A stretch of 64,000 nucleotides of DNA, taken from positions 56,420-120,419 of the forward strand of contig JAAYAY010000009.1 of the NCBI GenBank assembly GCA_012719125.1. Direction: 5' to 3'. Below are positions 1 through 11,278 of this stretch, one piece after another. Within the stretch, counting starts at the first letter, position 1. The number at the start of each line of letters is the position of its first letter. This DNA comes from Planctomycetaceae bacterium (GTDB lineage Bacteria; Planctomycetota; Planctomycetia; Pirellulales; Thermoguttaceae). Below the pieces are notes generated by a model. That model was not told the DNA's origin and made no database searches. It saw only the letters and a program-made list of their open reading frames with translations. The position numbers were made by a program, and so were the translations under genes.

Positions 1-179
1 ATTTCACTTTCGCGAAGCTCCACGCGGAGGCTCTTCACCCCGGCCGCGGTGGCATGCCAGACAGTCTGTTCGATCTTGGCGGCTAGACGTTCCAGGTCGA
101 ACTGCGATTCGTCGACGCCTGACTGCCTGCGGCAGTCGAGGGGTTCCAGAATCCCCACACTGAACTCGAAACCTACCAT
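1..179 (-). CDS. Hypothetical protein, N-terminal part only (runs off the window)
   Basis: This minus-strand frame opens with ATG at 179-177 and stays open to the window edge, so only the first 59 codons are visible. A strong ribosome-binding site (GAGGAGG) lies just upstream of the ATG. The protein begins MVGFEFSVGILEPLDCRR and continues with a charged segment containing FDLERLAAKIEQTVWHA. I do not recognise a family and assign no function. The good ribosome-binding site and uninterrupted frame are the reasons for calling it a gene; the C-terminus and any domain lie outside the window. Confidence 0.6.
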   Translation of the reverse strand, partial: MVGFEFSVGILEPLDCRRQSGVDESQFDLERLAAKIEQTVWHATAAGVKSLRVELRESE

Positions 180-440
180 GGTTCCCTCCTCACCCGGCGT
201 GTGCAAGCGGCGTCCCTGGCCGTCGCGGGGTTATGCTTCTGGGAACCTCCGTGTTCCGCGATCCTTCCTACCAAGCGTCGAACAAGTGCCCTCGACTTTC
301 GCGTCTCCAGAAAACACTCCTATTCCATAATTCGGGCAAGCCTGTCCGCAGCCCGGCACCGACAAGGATCCGGCAAGTTCCTGTCGATGTGTCGCTGCCA
401 GCGTCCGTCCGGCGCAGCGACCTGGAAAAGTACACGCTCG

Positions 441-704
441 TCAACTCTCGAATATCACATCACAACTCGTTTCGGGAAATCCCTGAACTCGAATTGCGTT
501 GATCAGCTCAATCTCGATGCCGCTGCAGATGGATCGGACTGCCTCTTGGGCAAGTTGCTTGTAGTAGAAAGAAGAAACCACTCCGGAAATCATCAGCCCA
601 TGCCCTAGTGGTTCCACTCGCAAGTCTCGCAACTCGCAAATGGGGCTTCCTGCTAGAGCCATCTGTGCTCTCGGCTGAATCTCCCTCGCCGAAATATCGG
701 CCAT
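441..704 (-). CDS. Small BON-domain protein
   Basis: The gene encodes 87 residues. The segment from about residue 23 to 72 (LRDLRVEPLGHGLMISG, then VSSFYYKQLAQEAVR) has the pattern of a BON domain: a strand, a G-x-(V/L)-x-(L/I)-x-G turn, a helix with K-x-x-A-x-x-A, and a final strand. BON domains are generally thought to bind phospholipid or small ligands; planctomycetes carry many short single-BON proteins of unknown role. The frame could be extended to 860, but the internal ATG at 704 is preferred because AGGAA lies upstream and the added residues look non-coding. No signal peptide is visible. The partner or role cannot be told from the neighbours. Confidence 0.6.
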   Translation of the reverse strand: MADISAREIQPRAQMALAGSPICELRDLRVEPLGHGLMISGVVSSFYYKQLAQEAVRSICSGIEIELINAIRVQGFPETSCDVIFES

Positions 705-1148
705 GTTTCCCAAATTCCTTCCTTGGCAAGGAACACCGGCTCGTTGCTTTCCTCCTCGTTCACTGCTGCGCACTAGGGCCCTTGAAAACACATTGCGGCC
801 CCAAAACCGGTCGATCCCAGTTCCACCGTTTCCCGGCAACTCCCATCCCAGTAAGACCATCGGGATCGGGACAAAACAGAAGCTGCACAGCGAGCAGTTG
901 CCAACGGCGGCTCATTCTCCAGTGTACCGCCCTCCTCTCGGTCATGGGTGACAGTAGCACAACCAGAACATGCCGACCAGAAGTCTACCCCCTAGACCAC
1001 GAATGCGTCAAGCCCCAAACACAGAACTAGCGCAACCGACAACGGATTCCGGACACTCGATTCCGAGTTCGCCGGTCTTGGACAGAGCAACAGGCAGACG
1101 ATGGGGCAGTTTCAAGCGGCTTGGAGAACATCCCTGCCGCACCGGAGC
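705..1148. other. Intergenic region without a supported gene
   Basis: No frame in these 444 bases has convincing protein character. The minus strand around 950-1010 contains a D-arm-like GTGGTCTAGGGGGTAGAC, but no acceptor stem or T-arm follows, so it was not called a tRNA. Confidence 0.5.
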
Positions 1149-1808
1149 TCAGCCCAGTTTCCCGGCCGATCCCAGAAAGGCAATCACTTCGTCGGCCAAC
1201 TCCTCGGCGGTCTTCGTGCCGGCGTCCAGCGTCAATTCGGGATTCTGCGGCGGCTCGTAGGGATCGTCGATGCCGGTGAAACCCTTGATCTCACCTGCGC
1301 GAGCTTTCTTATATAGCCCTTTCGGGTCACGGGCTTCGCAAACCTCCAGCGGCGCGTCGACAAAGACCTCGACGAAATCACCCTCATTCAAAGTTGCACG
1401 CACGTGATCGCGATCCACCCGATAGGGGCTAATGAAAGCAGTGATAGCAATGACGCCGGACTCGCAGAACAACTTGGCGACGGCGCCAATTCGACGAATG
1501 TTCTCTTCCCGGTCTTGCGCTGAGAATCCCAACCCAAAACGCTTTGCGAACTCCTCGCCGTGACGATCCTTGAGCATGCCGGGACCTGCATTGAGTCCGT
1601 GACGGATGTTGTCTCCGTCAAGAACGTAACTCCGCTTCTGGAGGGAGTGCAGTCTGTGGTCCACCAGATTGGCAACCGTGCTTTTCCCGCAAGCACTAAG
1701 GCCGGTGAACCAGACCACGCAACCTTTTTGCCCATTGAGACGCTCGCGTTCCTCGCGAGCGACGGCGTGTTCGTGCCAGTGTACTTGAACGTCAGGATCC
1801 TGAGCCAT
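1149..1808 (-). CDS. cysC: Adenylylsulfate (APS) kinase
   Basis: APS kinase phosphorylates adenosine 5'-phosphosulfate with ATP to give PAPS, the sulfate donor for sulfation and assimilatory reduction; it is cytosolic. The 219-residue product is of usual family length. It has the P-loop GLSACGKST at residues 36-44, DGDNIRHGLN (the APS-binding DGD-N-R region), the FSAQDREENIRRIGAVAKL motif and the ISPYR segment. The canonical P-loop reads GLSGAGKST, so the Cys at position 40 is a small deviation. Start ATG at 1808 is chosen because AAAGGAAG lies upstream and the preceding 66 codons do not look coding. No other sulfate gene is adjacent. In planctomycetes a stand-alone cysC often serves sulfation rather than reduction, but nothing here proves it. 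Confidence 0.93.
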   Translation of the reverse strand: MAQDPDVQVHWHEHAVAREERERLNGQKGCVVWFTGLSACGKSTVANLVDHRLHSLQKRSYVLDGDNIRHGLNAGPGMLKDRHGEEFAKRFGLGFSAQDREENIRRIGAVAKLFCESGVIAITAFISPYRVDRDHVRATLNEGDFVEVFVDAPLEVCEARDPKGLYKKARAGEIKGFTGIDDPYEPPQNPELTLDAGTKTAEELADEVIAFLGSAGKLG

Positions 1809-2194
1809 GGAACGTCTTCTTCCTTTGGTCAAACGGAACGGTTGGCTGGACGATGAGAGAGGAACAGCCCTCCGACGAGGGAAGTCACTGTCGGTCTGCG
1901 ATACTTCAAATTGGCGAGGGCAGGTACTCCAGGAAGTCTTGCTCTTTTCGCACGGAAATCTGCATGATACGCAGAACTCCCTCGGAGAGGCAATGGTCGA
2001 GTCCACGGTACCGGCTTGCGAGCGAACGAAATCGGACGTAAACCGGAGTGGACAAAGCTGTTTCTTTGTCCGTTACGGGACCTCCAAAACCAGACTTTGG
2101 GCTCGCCCCTTCCATGGTCGACCGATATAATCCCGAGGTCCAGGCCGCGAGGTCACACCACTCAACGAACCCATAGGGCAAGCAGGTTCTACCC
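1809..2194. other. Intergenic region between divergent cysC and glgP
   Basis: This 386-base gap separates two divergent genes and should hold both promoters. A perfect -10 box TATAAT is present on the plus strand at 2126-2131, about 65 bases before the glgP start, but no good -35 box is seen at the right distance. No protein-like frame was found. Confidence 0.5.
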
Positions 2195-4393
2195 ATGAGT
2201 CGAACGGATATTGCGACTACCACGTCCCCGGAAGTCAGTCTTGGAACGGGACTTACAGCCGAAACACTGTATGAGAAGTGCACCGTGCTGGCCCACAACA
2301 TCTGGTGGAGTTGGCAGCCTGAGGTCATCAATCTGTTCCGAGATCTTGACCCGATTCGGTGGCGTCAATTGGATCACAATCCGATCGCCCTCCTCAGCGA
2401 ATTCACTCCGGAACGCCTGGAAATGCGAGCGGCCGAGTTGGTCCTCTTCAGCCGCATCAACCATGCCTATCGCCGCCTCAAGGAGTACCTGGCACACCGG
2501 CCGATTTGGGCCAAGACCCATTCCGGCGTGCTTGGATCGATGCCGGTCGCCTATTTCTCCCTCGAATTTGGACTGCACGAATCGATCCCCGTGTACTCGG
2601 GCGGTTTGGGCGTGCTCTCCGGCGACCATATCAAGAGCGCCAGCGGTCTTGGGGTCCCGCTGGTGGCGATCGGCCTGTTCTACGACCAGGGTTACTTCAA
2701 ACAGCGTCTGGATGAGACCGGCTGGCAGCAGGAAGAATACCTCGACACCAAGGTCGAGAACCTTCCCATGGAACCGGCCGTGGGACCGGACGGAAAGCCG
2801 ATCATGATTGGGATCGATACCCGCAACGGTCGCCTGCTGGCAAAAGTCCATCTCATGCGAGTGGGCCGTGTGCGGCTCTATCTGCTGGATTGCGACGTCG
2901 AAGGCAACAAGCCCGAGGACCGCGAACTGACCAGCCGCCTCTACGGCGGCGATAACCGCACTCGGATTCGCCAGGAACTCGTCGCCGGCGTGGGGGGAGT
3001 TCGGGCGCTGAAGGCGCTGGGCATCACCCCGGGCGTCTACCATCTGAATGAAGGGCACAGCGCATTCGCCACGCTGGAAGGGATTCGCGAGCGGATCAAA
3101 GACGACGGCATGAGTTTTGACGATGCGCTGCGGGACGTGGCCCAGCACACCGTCTTCACCACTCACACGCCGGTGCCCGCAGGCCACGATCGCTTTGACG
3201 GCGGACTGATCGAAGAACACCTGGGTCCCCTCCGGGATGAACTGGGTATCTCCTTCGAACAGTTGATGGGCCTGGGACGCGTGGAACCCAAGAACGACCA
3301 CGAGCCGTTCTGCATGACCGTCCTGGGACTGAAGCTTTCGCGAAAGGCAAACGCCGTGAGCTGTCTTCACGGGCATGTGACGAGGCGGATGTGGGCCCAC
3401 CTCTGGCCGTGGCGGGTCGAAGAAGAGATTCCCATCGGCCATATCACCAACGGCGTCCATATTCCCAGTTGGCTGGCCTGGCAGATGCGGCAACTCTACG
3501 ATCGGCAGTTCGCCCCCGACTGGTTCAGCCGAATGGGCCAACCGGAGGTCTGGCAGGCGATCCACGAGGTCGATCCGGGCGAGTTGTGGGAAACACATCA
3601 TACGTTGAAGAATCTTCTTCTGTCGTTTGTTCGCCGCCGCGTGAGCCGCCAATGCCGCCGCCGCGGAGAGAGCGAAGAGGCCGTCGAACGTGCACGGAAC
3701 ATGCTCGATCCGAACGTTCTGACGATCGGGTTCGCCCGCCGCTTCGCCACGTACAAGCGAGCCGACCTGATTCTCGGCAACCTGGACTGGCTCGACAAGA
3801 TCGTGAACGATCCGCAACGGCCGCTGCAACTCATCTTTGCGGGCAAGGCCCATCCCGCCGACCAGCCGGGCAAGGAGTTGATCAAGCGAATCGCCAATCT
3901 GCGCCACGATCCCCGGTTCGCCGACCGGATCGCGTTCATCGAAGATTACGACATCAACGTGTGCCGCCACATGATCCAGGGAGTCGACGTGTGGCTCAAC
4001 AATCCGCGCCGGCCCTTGGAGGCCTCCGGAACCAGCGGCCAGAAGGCCGTCCTCAATGGAGCCCTGAACCTCTCGGTTCTCGACGGCTGGTGGGCGGAAG
4101 GATACGACGGCTACAACGGCTTCGCCATCGGCAAGGGACGCAGCCACGTCGACGTAGGCCTTACGGACGGGCGCGACGGCCAGTACCTCATGGAGACGCT
4201 GGAAGAGGAGGTCATTCCTCTCTATTACGATCGCGACATCGACGGCCTGCCCCGCAGTTGGATCAAGCGGATGATGAACTCCATCAGCACCCTCGCTTGG
4301 CGATTCAGTTCCGACCGAATGGTGGCGGATTACGTGCGTTCCACCTATCTGCCCGCGGCAGGCGGCGTGAGTTGCGACATGAACTTCCGCTAG
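2195..4393 (+). CDS. glgP: Alpha-glucan (glycogen/maltodextrin) phosphorylase
   Basis: The enzyme (GT35 family) uses phosphate to release glucose-1-phosphate from the non-reducing ends of alpha-1,4-glucans, in the cytosol, with pyridoxal phosphate as cofactor. The 732-residue product is the short bacterial type that has an extra N-terminal segment (LAHNIWWSW near residue 33). Visible family features are [26 protein letters not shown] in parts around 110-135, [13 protein letters not shown], and the PLP region [14 protein letters not shown], where Lys617 should carry the cofactor; the more usual wording is [18 protein letters not shown] and a YNGFAIG segment also fit this subfamily. It stands alone between divergent cysC and downstream gltX, with a TATAAT box about 65 bases upstream. 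Confidence 0.93.
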   Translation: MSRTDIATTTSPEVSLGTGLTAETLYEKCTVLAHNIWWSWQPEVINLFRDLDPIRWRQLDHNPIALLSEFTPERLEMRAAELVLFSRINHAYRRLKEYLAHRPIWAKTHSGVLGSMPVAYFSLEFGLHESIPVYSGGLGVLSGDHIKSASGLGVPLVAIGLFYDQGYFKQRLDETGWQQEEYLDTKVENLPMEPAVGPDGKPIMIGIDTRNGRLLAKVHLMRVGRVRLYLLDCDVEGNKPEDRELTSRLYGGDNRTRIRQELVAGVGGVRALKALGITPGVYHLNEGHSAFATLEGIRERIKDDGMSFDDALRDVAQHTVFTTHTPVPAGHDRFDGGLIEEHLGPLRDELGISFEQLMGLGRVEPKNDHEPFCMTVLGLKLSRKANAVSCLHGHVTRRMWAHLWPWRVEEEIPIGHITNGVHIPSWLAWQMRQLYDRQFAPDWFSRMGQPEVWQAIHEVDPGELWETHHTLKNLLLSFVRRRVSRQCRRRGESEEAVERARNMLDPNVLTIGFARRFATYKRADLILGNLDWLDKIVNDPQRPLQLIFAGKAHPADQPGKELIKRIANLRHDPRFADRIAFIEDYDINVCRHMIQGVDVWLNNPRRPLEASGTSGQKAVLNGALNLSVLDGWWAEGYDGYNGFAIGKGRSHVDVGLTDGRDGQYLMETLEEEVIPLYYDRDIDGLPRSWIKRMMNSISTLAWRFSSDRMVADYVRSTYLPAAGGVSCDMNFR

Positions 4394-4469
4394 CCCGGCC
4401 TTGTCGCTCTATTTAACGGTTTCGGTAGAGTCAGCCAACCCTCTCCAGTCCGACGAGCAGGCTTGTTTC

Positions 4470-6029
4470 ATGATCGTTCGCACTCGCTTCGCGCCAAGCC
4501 CGACCGGCTACCTCCATATCGGCGGGGTGCGCACTGCCCTGTTTTGCTGGCTCTTCGCCCGGCGAAATGGAGGGCAATTCGTGCTCCGCATCGACGACAC
4601 GGACCAGCAGCGCAATGTGGAAGCCGCCCTGAAGCCGATTCTCGAGGGGCTGCGATGGCTCGGGATCGATTGGGATGAGGGCCCCGAAGTGGGGGGCAAG
4701 TTTGAGCCCTATTATCAGTCTCAGCGAGCCGACCGGCATCGGGCGGCCGCGGCGAGACTGGTCGCCGCCGGGCAGGCCTATCGCGACTATGCCAAGACGG
4801 AAGAAGTTCAGGCCGAGCGTGAGGCCGCCGAGAAGGCCAAGCAGCAGTTCGTTTACAGCCGCCGCTGGATGGCGGAAACGCCCGAGGATTGTGCCCGATT
4901 TGAATCCGAGGGTCGTCAGGCGGTCGTGCGACTGAAGATGCCCCGCGAAGGCAAGCTGGTGATCCCCGACCTGATTCGCGGCGACGTCGAGTTTGATTGG
5001 GCCCGGGAGCAGGACCACGTGGTCCAGCGGGCCGACGGAAGCTGCCTGTACCACCTGGCGAGCGTGGTCGACGATCACGACATGGAGATCTCTCACGTGA
5101 TTCGGGCCGAAGAGCACCTGTCGAACACGCCGCGACAGATCTTCATTGCCCAGGGCCTGGGCTACGAACTGCCCCAATACGCCCACCTGCCTTTTGTTGC
5201 CGAACCGGGGAGCAAGGTCAAGCTGAGCAAGCGGAAGCTCGACAAGTACCTGAAGAACAAGGACTTCGCCCAACTGGTTCAGCACGGGCAGAAGATCGCC
5301 GAAGCCGTCGGGCTGACGGTCGACATGGACACCTTCAACCCGGTGATCGTCGATTTTTACGAGCAGGTTGGATACCTGCCCGGCGCGATCGTCAACTACC
5401 TGGCCCTGCTCGGCTGGTCCCTGGACGACAAGACGGAGCATTTTGGTATTCCTCAGTTGGTGGAAGCTTTTTCGCTGGAAAGGGTCAATAAGGCCCCGGC
5501 CAGCTTCGATCCGAAAAAACTCATGGCCTTTCAGGAGCGGCACATGCTGGAAGTGCCGGCAGAGGAGAAGGTCGGCCTGGTGCTGCCCTACCTGGAGAAG
5601 GCCGGCCTGGTGCCCCGCGGCGATGAGACGGCGACAATCAAGGTCCGCAGAATCGTGGAAGCGGCCGGCGACCGGATCAAAGTGGCCGGCGACATCCTCG
5701 ACTACGCCGACTTCTTCAAACCCGACAACGAACTGAGCTACGATGAGAAGGCCTTCGAAAAACGCATCCGGAAGGCCGAGGATGCCGCCGACTTGCTGAA
5801 GAAGCTCCGCGAGGTGTTGGCCGGGGCCGAGGCCTTCGACGCGGCAAGTCTGGATCGATTGGTGCACGGCTTTGTCGAGGCCGAGGGAATCAACATCGGC
5901 CAGATCATCCACGCAATCCGGGTGGCCGCGACGGGCAAGGCCGTGGGATTCGGAATGTTCGATACCCTGGCGATCCTCGGCAAGGAATCGTGCCTGGCCA
6001 GGATCGATCGGGCGTTGGCAATGGTGTGA
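4470..6029 (+). CDS. gltX: Glutamate-tRNA ligase
   Basis: GluRS charges tRNA-Glu with glutamate in the cytosol. The 519-residue protein is class I: it has [15 protein letters not shown] with the HIGH-type motif at about residues 4-18, and the KMSKS-equivalent KLSKRK. The C-terminal anticodon-binding helices follow, with [19 protein letters not shown] near the end. Start ATG at 4470 is chosen because homologues begin directly with [11 protein letters not shown]; the frame extends to 4401 but those 23 residues look non-coding. Its last codons overlap the GTG start of the next small gene by 4 bases (GTGA), so it is probably co-transcribed with the following three genes, ending with glnS. Confidence 0.95.
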   Translation: MIVRTRFAPSPTGYLHIGGVRTALFCWLFARRNGGQFVLRIDDTDQQRNVEAALKPILEGLRWLGIDWDEGPEVGGKFEPYYQSQRADRHRAAAARLVAAGQAYRDYAKTEEVQAEREAAEKAKQQFVYSRRWMAETPEDCARFESEGRQAVVRLKMPREGKLVIPDLIRGDVEFDWAREQDHVVQRADGSCLYHLASVVDDHDMEISHVIRAEEHLSNTPRQIFIAQGLGYELPQYAHLPFVAEPGSKVKLSKRKLDKYLKNKDFAQLVQHGQKIAEAVGLTVDMDTFNPVIVDFYEQVGYLPGAIVNYLALLGWSLDDKTEHFGIPQLVEAFSLERVNKAPASFDPKKLMAFQERHMLEVPAEEKVGLVLPYLEKAGLVPRGDETATIKVRRIVEAAGDRIKVAGDILDYADFFKPDNELSYDEKAFEKRIRKAEDAADLLKKLREVLAGAEAFDAASLDRLVHGFVEAEGINIGQIIHAIRVAATGKAVGFGMFDTLAILGKESCLARIDRALAMV

Positions 6030-6235
6030 GTGTCGAGGACCGTGTCGTGATCGACGACTTGCCGGAAATCACTCCTGATCCCGTGGTTGAGGCCTATAAG
6101 GCCCATGTGGATCGAACTCTGCTGCGGGAGAACCTGAAGCTGACGGTCGAAGAACGTTTTCTCAAGTTGATGGACCTCCAGAAGTTCGCTGAGGAATTGC
6201 GCGAGGCCGGAAGAAAGGCCAGAGAGAAGCGATGA
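6026..6235 (+). CDS. Small charged protein upstream of nucleotidyltransferase (antitoxin-like)
   Basis: This 69-residue protein starts with GTG at 6026, overlapping the gltX stop by 4 bases, and ends in an ATGA overlap with the next gene. The N-terminal third is acidic ([18 protein letters not shown]). The rest is a predicted helix rich in charge ([19 protein letters not shown], then [12 protein letters not shown]). Short proteins with a RENL-LTVEER-LQ-FAEELR pattern are commonly found directly upstream of AbiEii-like nucleotidyltransferase genes, which is the arrangement here; a role as partner or antitoxin is inference. No DNA-binding motif is obvious. An upstream GTG at 5990 would add 12 residues inside gltX and is less likely. 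Confidence 0.75.
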   Translation: MSVEDRVVIDDLPEITPDPVVEAYKAHVDRTLLRENLKLTVEERFLKLMDLQKFAEELREAGRKAREKR

Positions 6236-6717
6236 CGGACTTGAGACGCATAGTGAAGGTTTTGACAGAGGCGAAGATCGAATTCATTCTCGTCGGCGGT
6301 GCTGCGGCGACGGCTCACGGGGCATCGCGATTGACGCAAGACATTGATATTGTCTATTGCCGCTCAGCGGAGAATATACAGAGACTGGTCGATGTGCTGG
6401 GGCCCTACGACCCATATATGCGAGGAGCGCCCCCGGGGCTTCCCTTTCTTTGGGATTCCACCACGATTCACCGTGGGCTCAACTTCACGCTCACGACCTC
6501 CCTCGGCGATCTGGATCTCCTCGGTGAGATAGCCGGAGGAGGTGGCTATGAGGAATTGCTTCCCCACACCATGACACTGGAAGCGTTCGGGATTGAGTGC
6601 TTATGCTTGAAGATCGAACCGTTGATTCGGGTCAAACGGGCGGCCGGACGTCCTAAGGATCTAGAGGCAATTGCCGAACTTGAAGCTCTTCTCGAAGAGC
6701 GAACTGAACGAGAGTGA
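6232..6717 (+). CDS. Nucleotidyltransferase-fold protein, AbiEii/MNT-like
   Basis: The 161-residue protein has the core of a minimal nucleotidyltransferase: [11 protein letters not shown] at residues 20-30 followed by TQDIDIVYC with the two metal-binding aspartates at 37 and 39. A later strand [10 protein letters not shown] could give the third carboxylate. The C-terminal [20 protein letters not shown] is the helical end typical of the AbiEii/AbiGii-like toxin family, where K-R-x-x-x-R-x-K-D is well conserved. Such enzymes transfer NMPs to tRNA or protein in known toxin systems; the target here is unknown. It overlaps the upstream small gene by 4 bases, and glnS follows. Its location between two aminoacyl-tRNA synthetase genes is notable, but does not itself prove a tRNA target. 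Confidence 0.85.
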   Translation: MTDLRRIVKVLTEAKIEFILVGGAAATAHGASRLTQDIDIVYCRSAENIQRLVDVLGPYDPYMRGAPPGLPFLWDSTTIHRGLNFTLTTSLGDLDLLGEIAGGGGYEELLPHTMTLEAFGIECLCLKIEPLIRVKRAAGRPKDLEAIAELEALLEERTERE

Positions 6718-6758
6718 CACGACATCGGAGTCTTTCTGATCGCATCTGGAGTCGCGAT

Positions 6759-8456
<1,698 letters not shown>

Positions 8457-8465
8457 TCCTGCGCT

Positions 8466-8555
8466 GTTGAAAAAGGGGGACTGGCTCCGCAACGTCTTGC
8501 AGCCCTGCAATACCGGACATACTGCCGGCTGCGGTGCCTGTCCCCCTTTTTCAAC
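8466..8555. repeat. Long palindromic element with 16-bp perfect arms
   Basis: The arms GTTGAAAAAGGGGGAC (8466-8481) and its exact reverse complement (8540-8555) enclose 58 bases. The inner flanks pair imperfectly as well (GGCTCCGCAAC against GGCACCGCAGC). It sits between the glnS stop and the end of the convergent anti-sigma gene, so it could act as a two-way terminator. Its layout also matches REP-type mobile palindromes common in planctomycetes. Confidence 0.85.
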
Positions 8556-8590
8556 CGATCCATCCGGCTAACCCGCCTCGTACCGGCTGT

Positions 8591-10285
8591 CTACCGCTTC
8601 TCGGCGGGCTGGTCGGCTGGCGGTGGCGGGATGCCAGCCGGCCCGGGTCGCATTCCACGCGGCCCGTCGCCGGGTTCTCGCGGTTCGCCGCCGGGGCCCC
8701 GTCTAGGCCCGGAGGGGCCGTCGTGGCTCGGCGGTCCGTAGGGCGGCCTGGCGCTTCCAGGTGAGTGGCGGTCGTCGCGGCTGCTCCGCGCATCCCTGGG
8801 AAGCTTCGACTGAAAATAGGCAAACCGCACCCACTCGTTCTGCTTCTCTGCGGAGGGGAACTTCCTGAGATTCTCTTCCATGTCCACGGAAAGTGTCTTG
8901 CGGAATCGGTCCAGATCCTCCGCGGCAATCAGATTCTCGAACTCCGGTTGCCCGGTCTGGAAATGGAAGCCGATCATCCTCCGCAGACCGACCGGGATCT
9001 CCCGTTTCTTCGCCTCCGGCGGAATCTGCTCAAAGAACTTCCTGGCATTCGGCGACAGAAGTGCCTCCAGACTTGCCACGTCTTCTCCGTCAATCGGCAT
9101 ATCCTGCTTTGGGCCGGCCAGATACCATCGTACGAGGTAGATCCACCTGGACTTGACCTGCTCCGGATCGTCCGCGGGAGCCTTCGCCAAGCCCGCCTTC
9201 CACTTCGTTCCCTCTTCCCGAGGCAGCAGTTCCGCGAGCACCTCGGCACGGTCCGCCACGTAACGGCCCGCCCAGGTCTTCAGTGCGTCAGCATATTCCT
9301 TGACAGACGAACCAGACACGCCTCTTCCGAACCATCTCGTACCGTAGGGATTTCTTGCCATGTCCCAGAACCCGTCCCGGCGTCCGAATTGCCGGCGAGG
9401 AGAGGCCTTGTACGCCGCCACCTGCTCGATCCGTTCCGCCGGCAAGAGCCTGTCGAGGTGAGATAACTCGGGCGCTGAAAGCTTATCGCTCGCCCATTCG
9501 CAGTAGGCTTCCATCACCCGCTCCAACTCCTCGCGGTCTCCTTCGAGCTGGAGTGCTCCATGCAAATTGCGAAGCTCTTCCTGCTTCTCGTCGGACAGCT
9601 TGTCAAACCGCCGCCAATTGTCGGAGAGTTGCCTCTTGTCGCCCGGTGCCATGGCCTCAATCCGGGCGCGGTTCTTTTCATACTCCCGCTTGCCGGCAAC
9701 ACCGGCCCCAACCTCGCGATTCACAGCCGAAGGCCCGGCCGCAACGACCGGACTTGCCTCCCGCACCGTGCTGGCATCTTCAGTTTTTGCAGGGAAGAGT
9801 TGCCTGTCGCGGAGCAGCTTGAGGAACTCGATCGTGTCGATCAGTTGGTACTCGTCGAGCCGCTGCAGGACCGGCAAATCCTCGATCAACTGCCGGTTGG
9901 GGTCCGGCAGAAAGTACCAGGTTCCGGCGAAACCGGCAAAACATGCCAACACGATCGCTGCCAATCCGAGCAACCACTGCCGCCGCCGCCGCGCGGGACG
10001 CCTCCGCTCTTCCTCTTGGTGCTCTCTCTCTGCGGCCAAGGCCACCATCTCGATGGTGGTTCTGGTGAACTCCTGATCCACCTCGATTCGTTCCAGTTCG
10101 TCCAGAGCGTCCCAAGTGCGTTCCAGCCGGCTGAGTTGATCGCGCAGCGTTGAGTCCGAAGCAAGTTGCTGTTCGAGCCGGCGCGAGGACTCATCGTCCA
10201 GTTCGCCGTCGAGATAGGCAACCAACTGCTCGTCCATCGGTGCCGGCCCCTCGGTCAGGCCGGCGTCGTGCGGATTGTTTCCCAT
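8591..10285 (-). CDS. Membrane-anchored anti-sigma factor-like protein with long C-terminal region
   Basis: The 564-residue protein starts 26 bases after the ECF sigma gene stop, the usual arrangement for a sigma/anti-sigma pair. Residues 17-95 form an anti-sigma-type helical domain (MDEQLVAYLDGELDDESS, then a helix-rich segment) without the His-Cys-Cys zinc ligands, so it would be a zinc-free version. A single membrane segment lies at about 104-126 (WLLGLAAIVLACFAGF). The remaining ~430 residues would be outside the cytoplasm. They are helical and charged, end in a Gly/Pro/Arg-rich tail, and belong to no family I recognise. The start at 10285 is the longest; Met17 at 10237 is a common homologous start. 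The probable role is holding the ECF sigma factor until a signal arrives. Confidence 0.8.
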   Translation of the reverse strand: MGNNPHDAGLTEGPAPMDEQLVAYLDGELDDESSRRLEQQLASDSTLRDQLSRLERTWDALDELERIEVDQEFTRTTIEMVALAAEREHQEEERRRPARRRRQWLLGLAAIVLACFAGFAGTWYFLPDPNRQLIEDLPVLQRLDEYQLIDTIEFLKLLRDRQLFPAKTEDASTVREASPVVAAGPSAVNREVGAGVAGKREYEKNRARIEAMAPGDKRQLSDNWRRFDKLSDEKQEELRNLHGALQLEGDREELERVMEAYCEWASDKLSAPELSHLDRLLPAERIEQVAAYKASPRRQFGRRDGFWDMARNPYGTRWFGRGVSGSSVKEYADALKTWAGRYVADRAEVLAELLPREEGTKWKAGLAKAPADDPEQVKSRWIYLVRWYLAGPKQDMPIDGEDVASLEALLSPNARKFFEQIPPEAKKREIPVGLRRMIGFHFQTGQPEFENLIAAEDLDRFRKTLSVDMEENLRKFPSAEKQNEWVRFAYFQSKLPRDARSSRDDRHSPGSARPPYGPPSHDGPSGPRRGPGGEPREPGDGPRGMRPGPAGIPPPPADQPAEKR

Positions 10286-10311
10286 GGCCGAATGGCCTCA
10301 GCGAGTGTGAA

Positions 10312-10971
10312 TCAGCTTGAATCGGCGTCGTCCGAAGTTTCGGGAGGACTTCCAAAATCGAAATAGGGTTCGAGCACTTCGCGCAAGTTGGTTCGGGCTC
10401 GGCTCAGCAACGACTTGATCGCCTGGACCGACATCCCCATGGTCTCGGCGATTTCGGCATAGCTCATTCCTTCGAACTTGCTCAACAAAACCGCCGCTCG
10501 CTGGCGCTCGTTGAGCGATTGAACGGCCATCCAGACGACGTCCCGCACTTCGGCTCGATCGAGCGCCCTGGCGGGAATCTGGCCGCTGGAAACCTGAGCC
10601 ATCGCCTCCAGGGGCCGCACTCCCAGCGGGCCGCTGTCGCGACCTTCCAGATTGACCTCGTGCCGGCGCGAGCGGCTTCGCTGAGCGTTCTTCGCGACGT
10701 TGCTGGTAATTGTGAACAACCAAGTGGAAAACTTCGCCCCCGGCACGTAATCCTTGCGGGCACGCCAGACCCTCATGAAGACGTCCTGGGCAAGATCCTT
10801 CGCCAGCTCGTGGTTCCCCGTATGGTGCTCCAGGAACGTGATCACTCGGTTCTGATAGCGCAGCATGAGCTCCTCGAAAGTCGCGGCATTATCGTCGCGC
10901 ACTTCGAGCATCAGGCGCACATCAGGATCCCGAAGAGCGTATCTCCGGGCGGACGATTCGCTGACAATCAA
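10312..10971 (-). CDS. ECF-type RNA polymerase sigma factor
   Basis: The 219-residue protein has sigma region 2 (FEELMLRYQNRVITFLEHH, then AQDVFMRVWRARKDY and FSTWLFTITSNVAKN) and region 4 (LNERQRAAVLLSKFEGMSY followed by the recognition helix AEIAETMGMSVQAIKSLLSR). It would direct RNA polymerase to a small regulon under control of the membrane protein encoded next. The start is uncertain: the only upstream codon that keeps the usual R-D-P-D-V-R-L-M-L N-terminus is TTG at 10971; the first ATG is at 10911. The downstream partner gene begins after 26 bases, so the two are probably co-transcribed. Confidence 0.93.
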   Translation of the reverse strand: MIVSESSARRYALRDPDVRLMLEVRDDNAATFEELMLRYQNRVITFLEHHTGNHELAKDLAQDVFMRVWRARKDYVPGAKFSTWLFTITSNVAKNAQRSRSRRHEVNLEGRDSGPLGVRPLEAMAQVSSGQIPARALDRAEVRDVVWMAVQSLNERQRAAVLLSKFEGMSYAEIAETMGMSVQAIKSLLSRARTNLREVLEPYFDFGSPPETSDDADSS

Positions 10972-11278
10972 CGGCGTCCCCGTCGGTGAAGCATGAATCG
11001 GTTGGGCTGGAGCAAGAACATCTCGCCACCTTCACTTAGTCTAGGTCAAGCGAGGATCTGCGACCAGCCGCCCGGGGTATGCCCTTCCTAACTCCTGTCA
11101 ATAGAACCCCAACCCGGGCCACAAGTTTCTTGTGACAACAAGAGAGCGTCCCAAGGGCCTGCCAGCCGCCGATCCACCTATGTGTGCTGACCGCACATCT
11201 TTCCGAAAAGAACGGACTTTTCCGAGTTCAATCCACAAATCTGCTGCAAACGAAATCGGTATCCCCCAATACCGGGGG
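10972..11278. other. Intergenic region upstream of the ECF sigma gene
   Basis: These 307 bases lie between the sigma factor start and the end of the sugar kinase gene, both on the minus strand. A TTGACA box on the minus strand (about 11101-11096) could belong to a sigma-gene promoter, but a good -10 box at the correct spacing is not evident. No coding frame is supported. Confidence 0.4.

Noticed and set aside
940..1020. tRNA-like D-arm on the minus strand (GTGGTCTAGGGGGTAGAC)
   Set aside because: No acceptor stem, anticodon stem or T-arm of correct geometry follows.
2189..4147. 652-codon open frame on the minus strand opposite glgP
   Set aside because: It mirrors the glgP codons in a G+C-rich gene; the translation is rich in Arg/His/Val/Asp without motifs, and the plus-strand gene is unambiguous.
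4431..5912. 493-codon minus-strand frame opposite gltX, and similar frames opposite glnS (6546-8141), the aminotransferase (15463-16992), the gsp genes and the 30473-34597 gene (30932-32719)
   Set aside because: All are antisense shadows of strongly supported genes, with no independent ribosome-binding site or domain.
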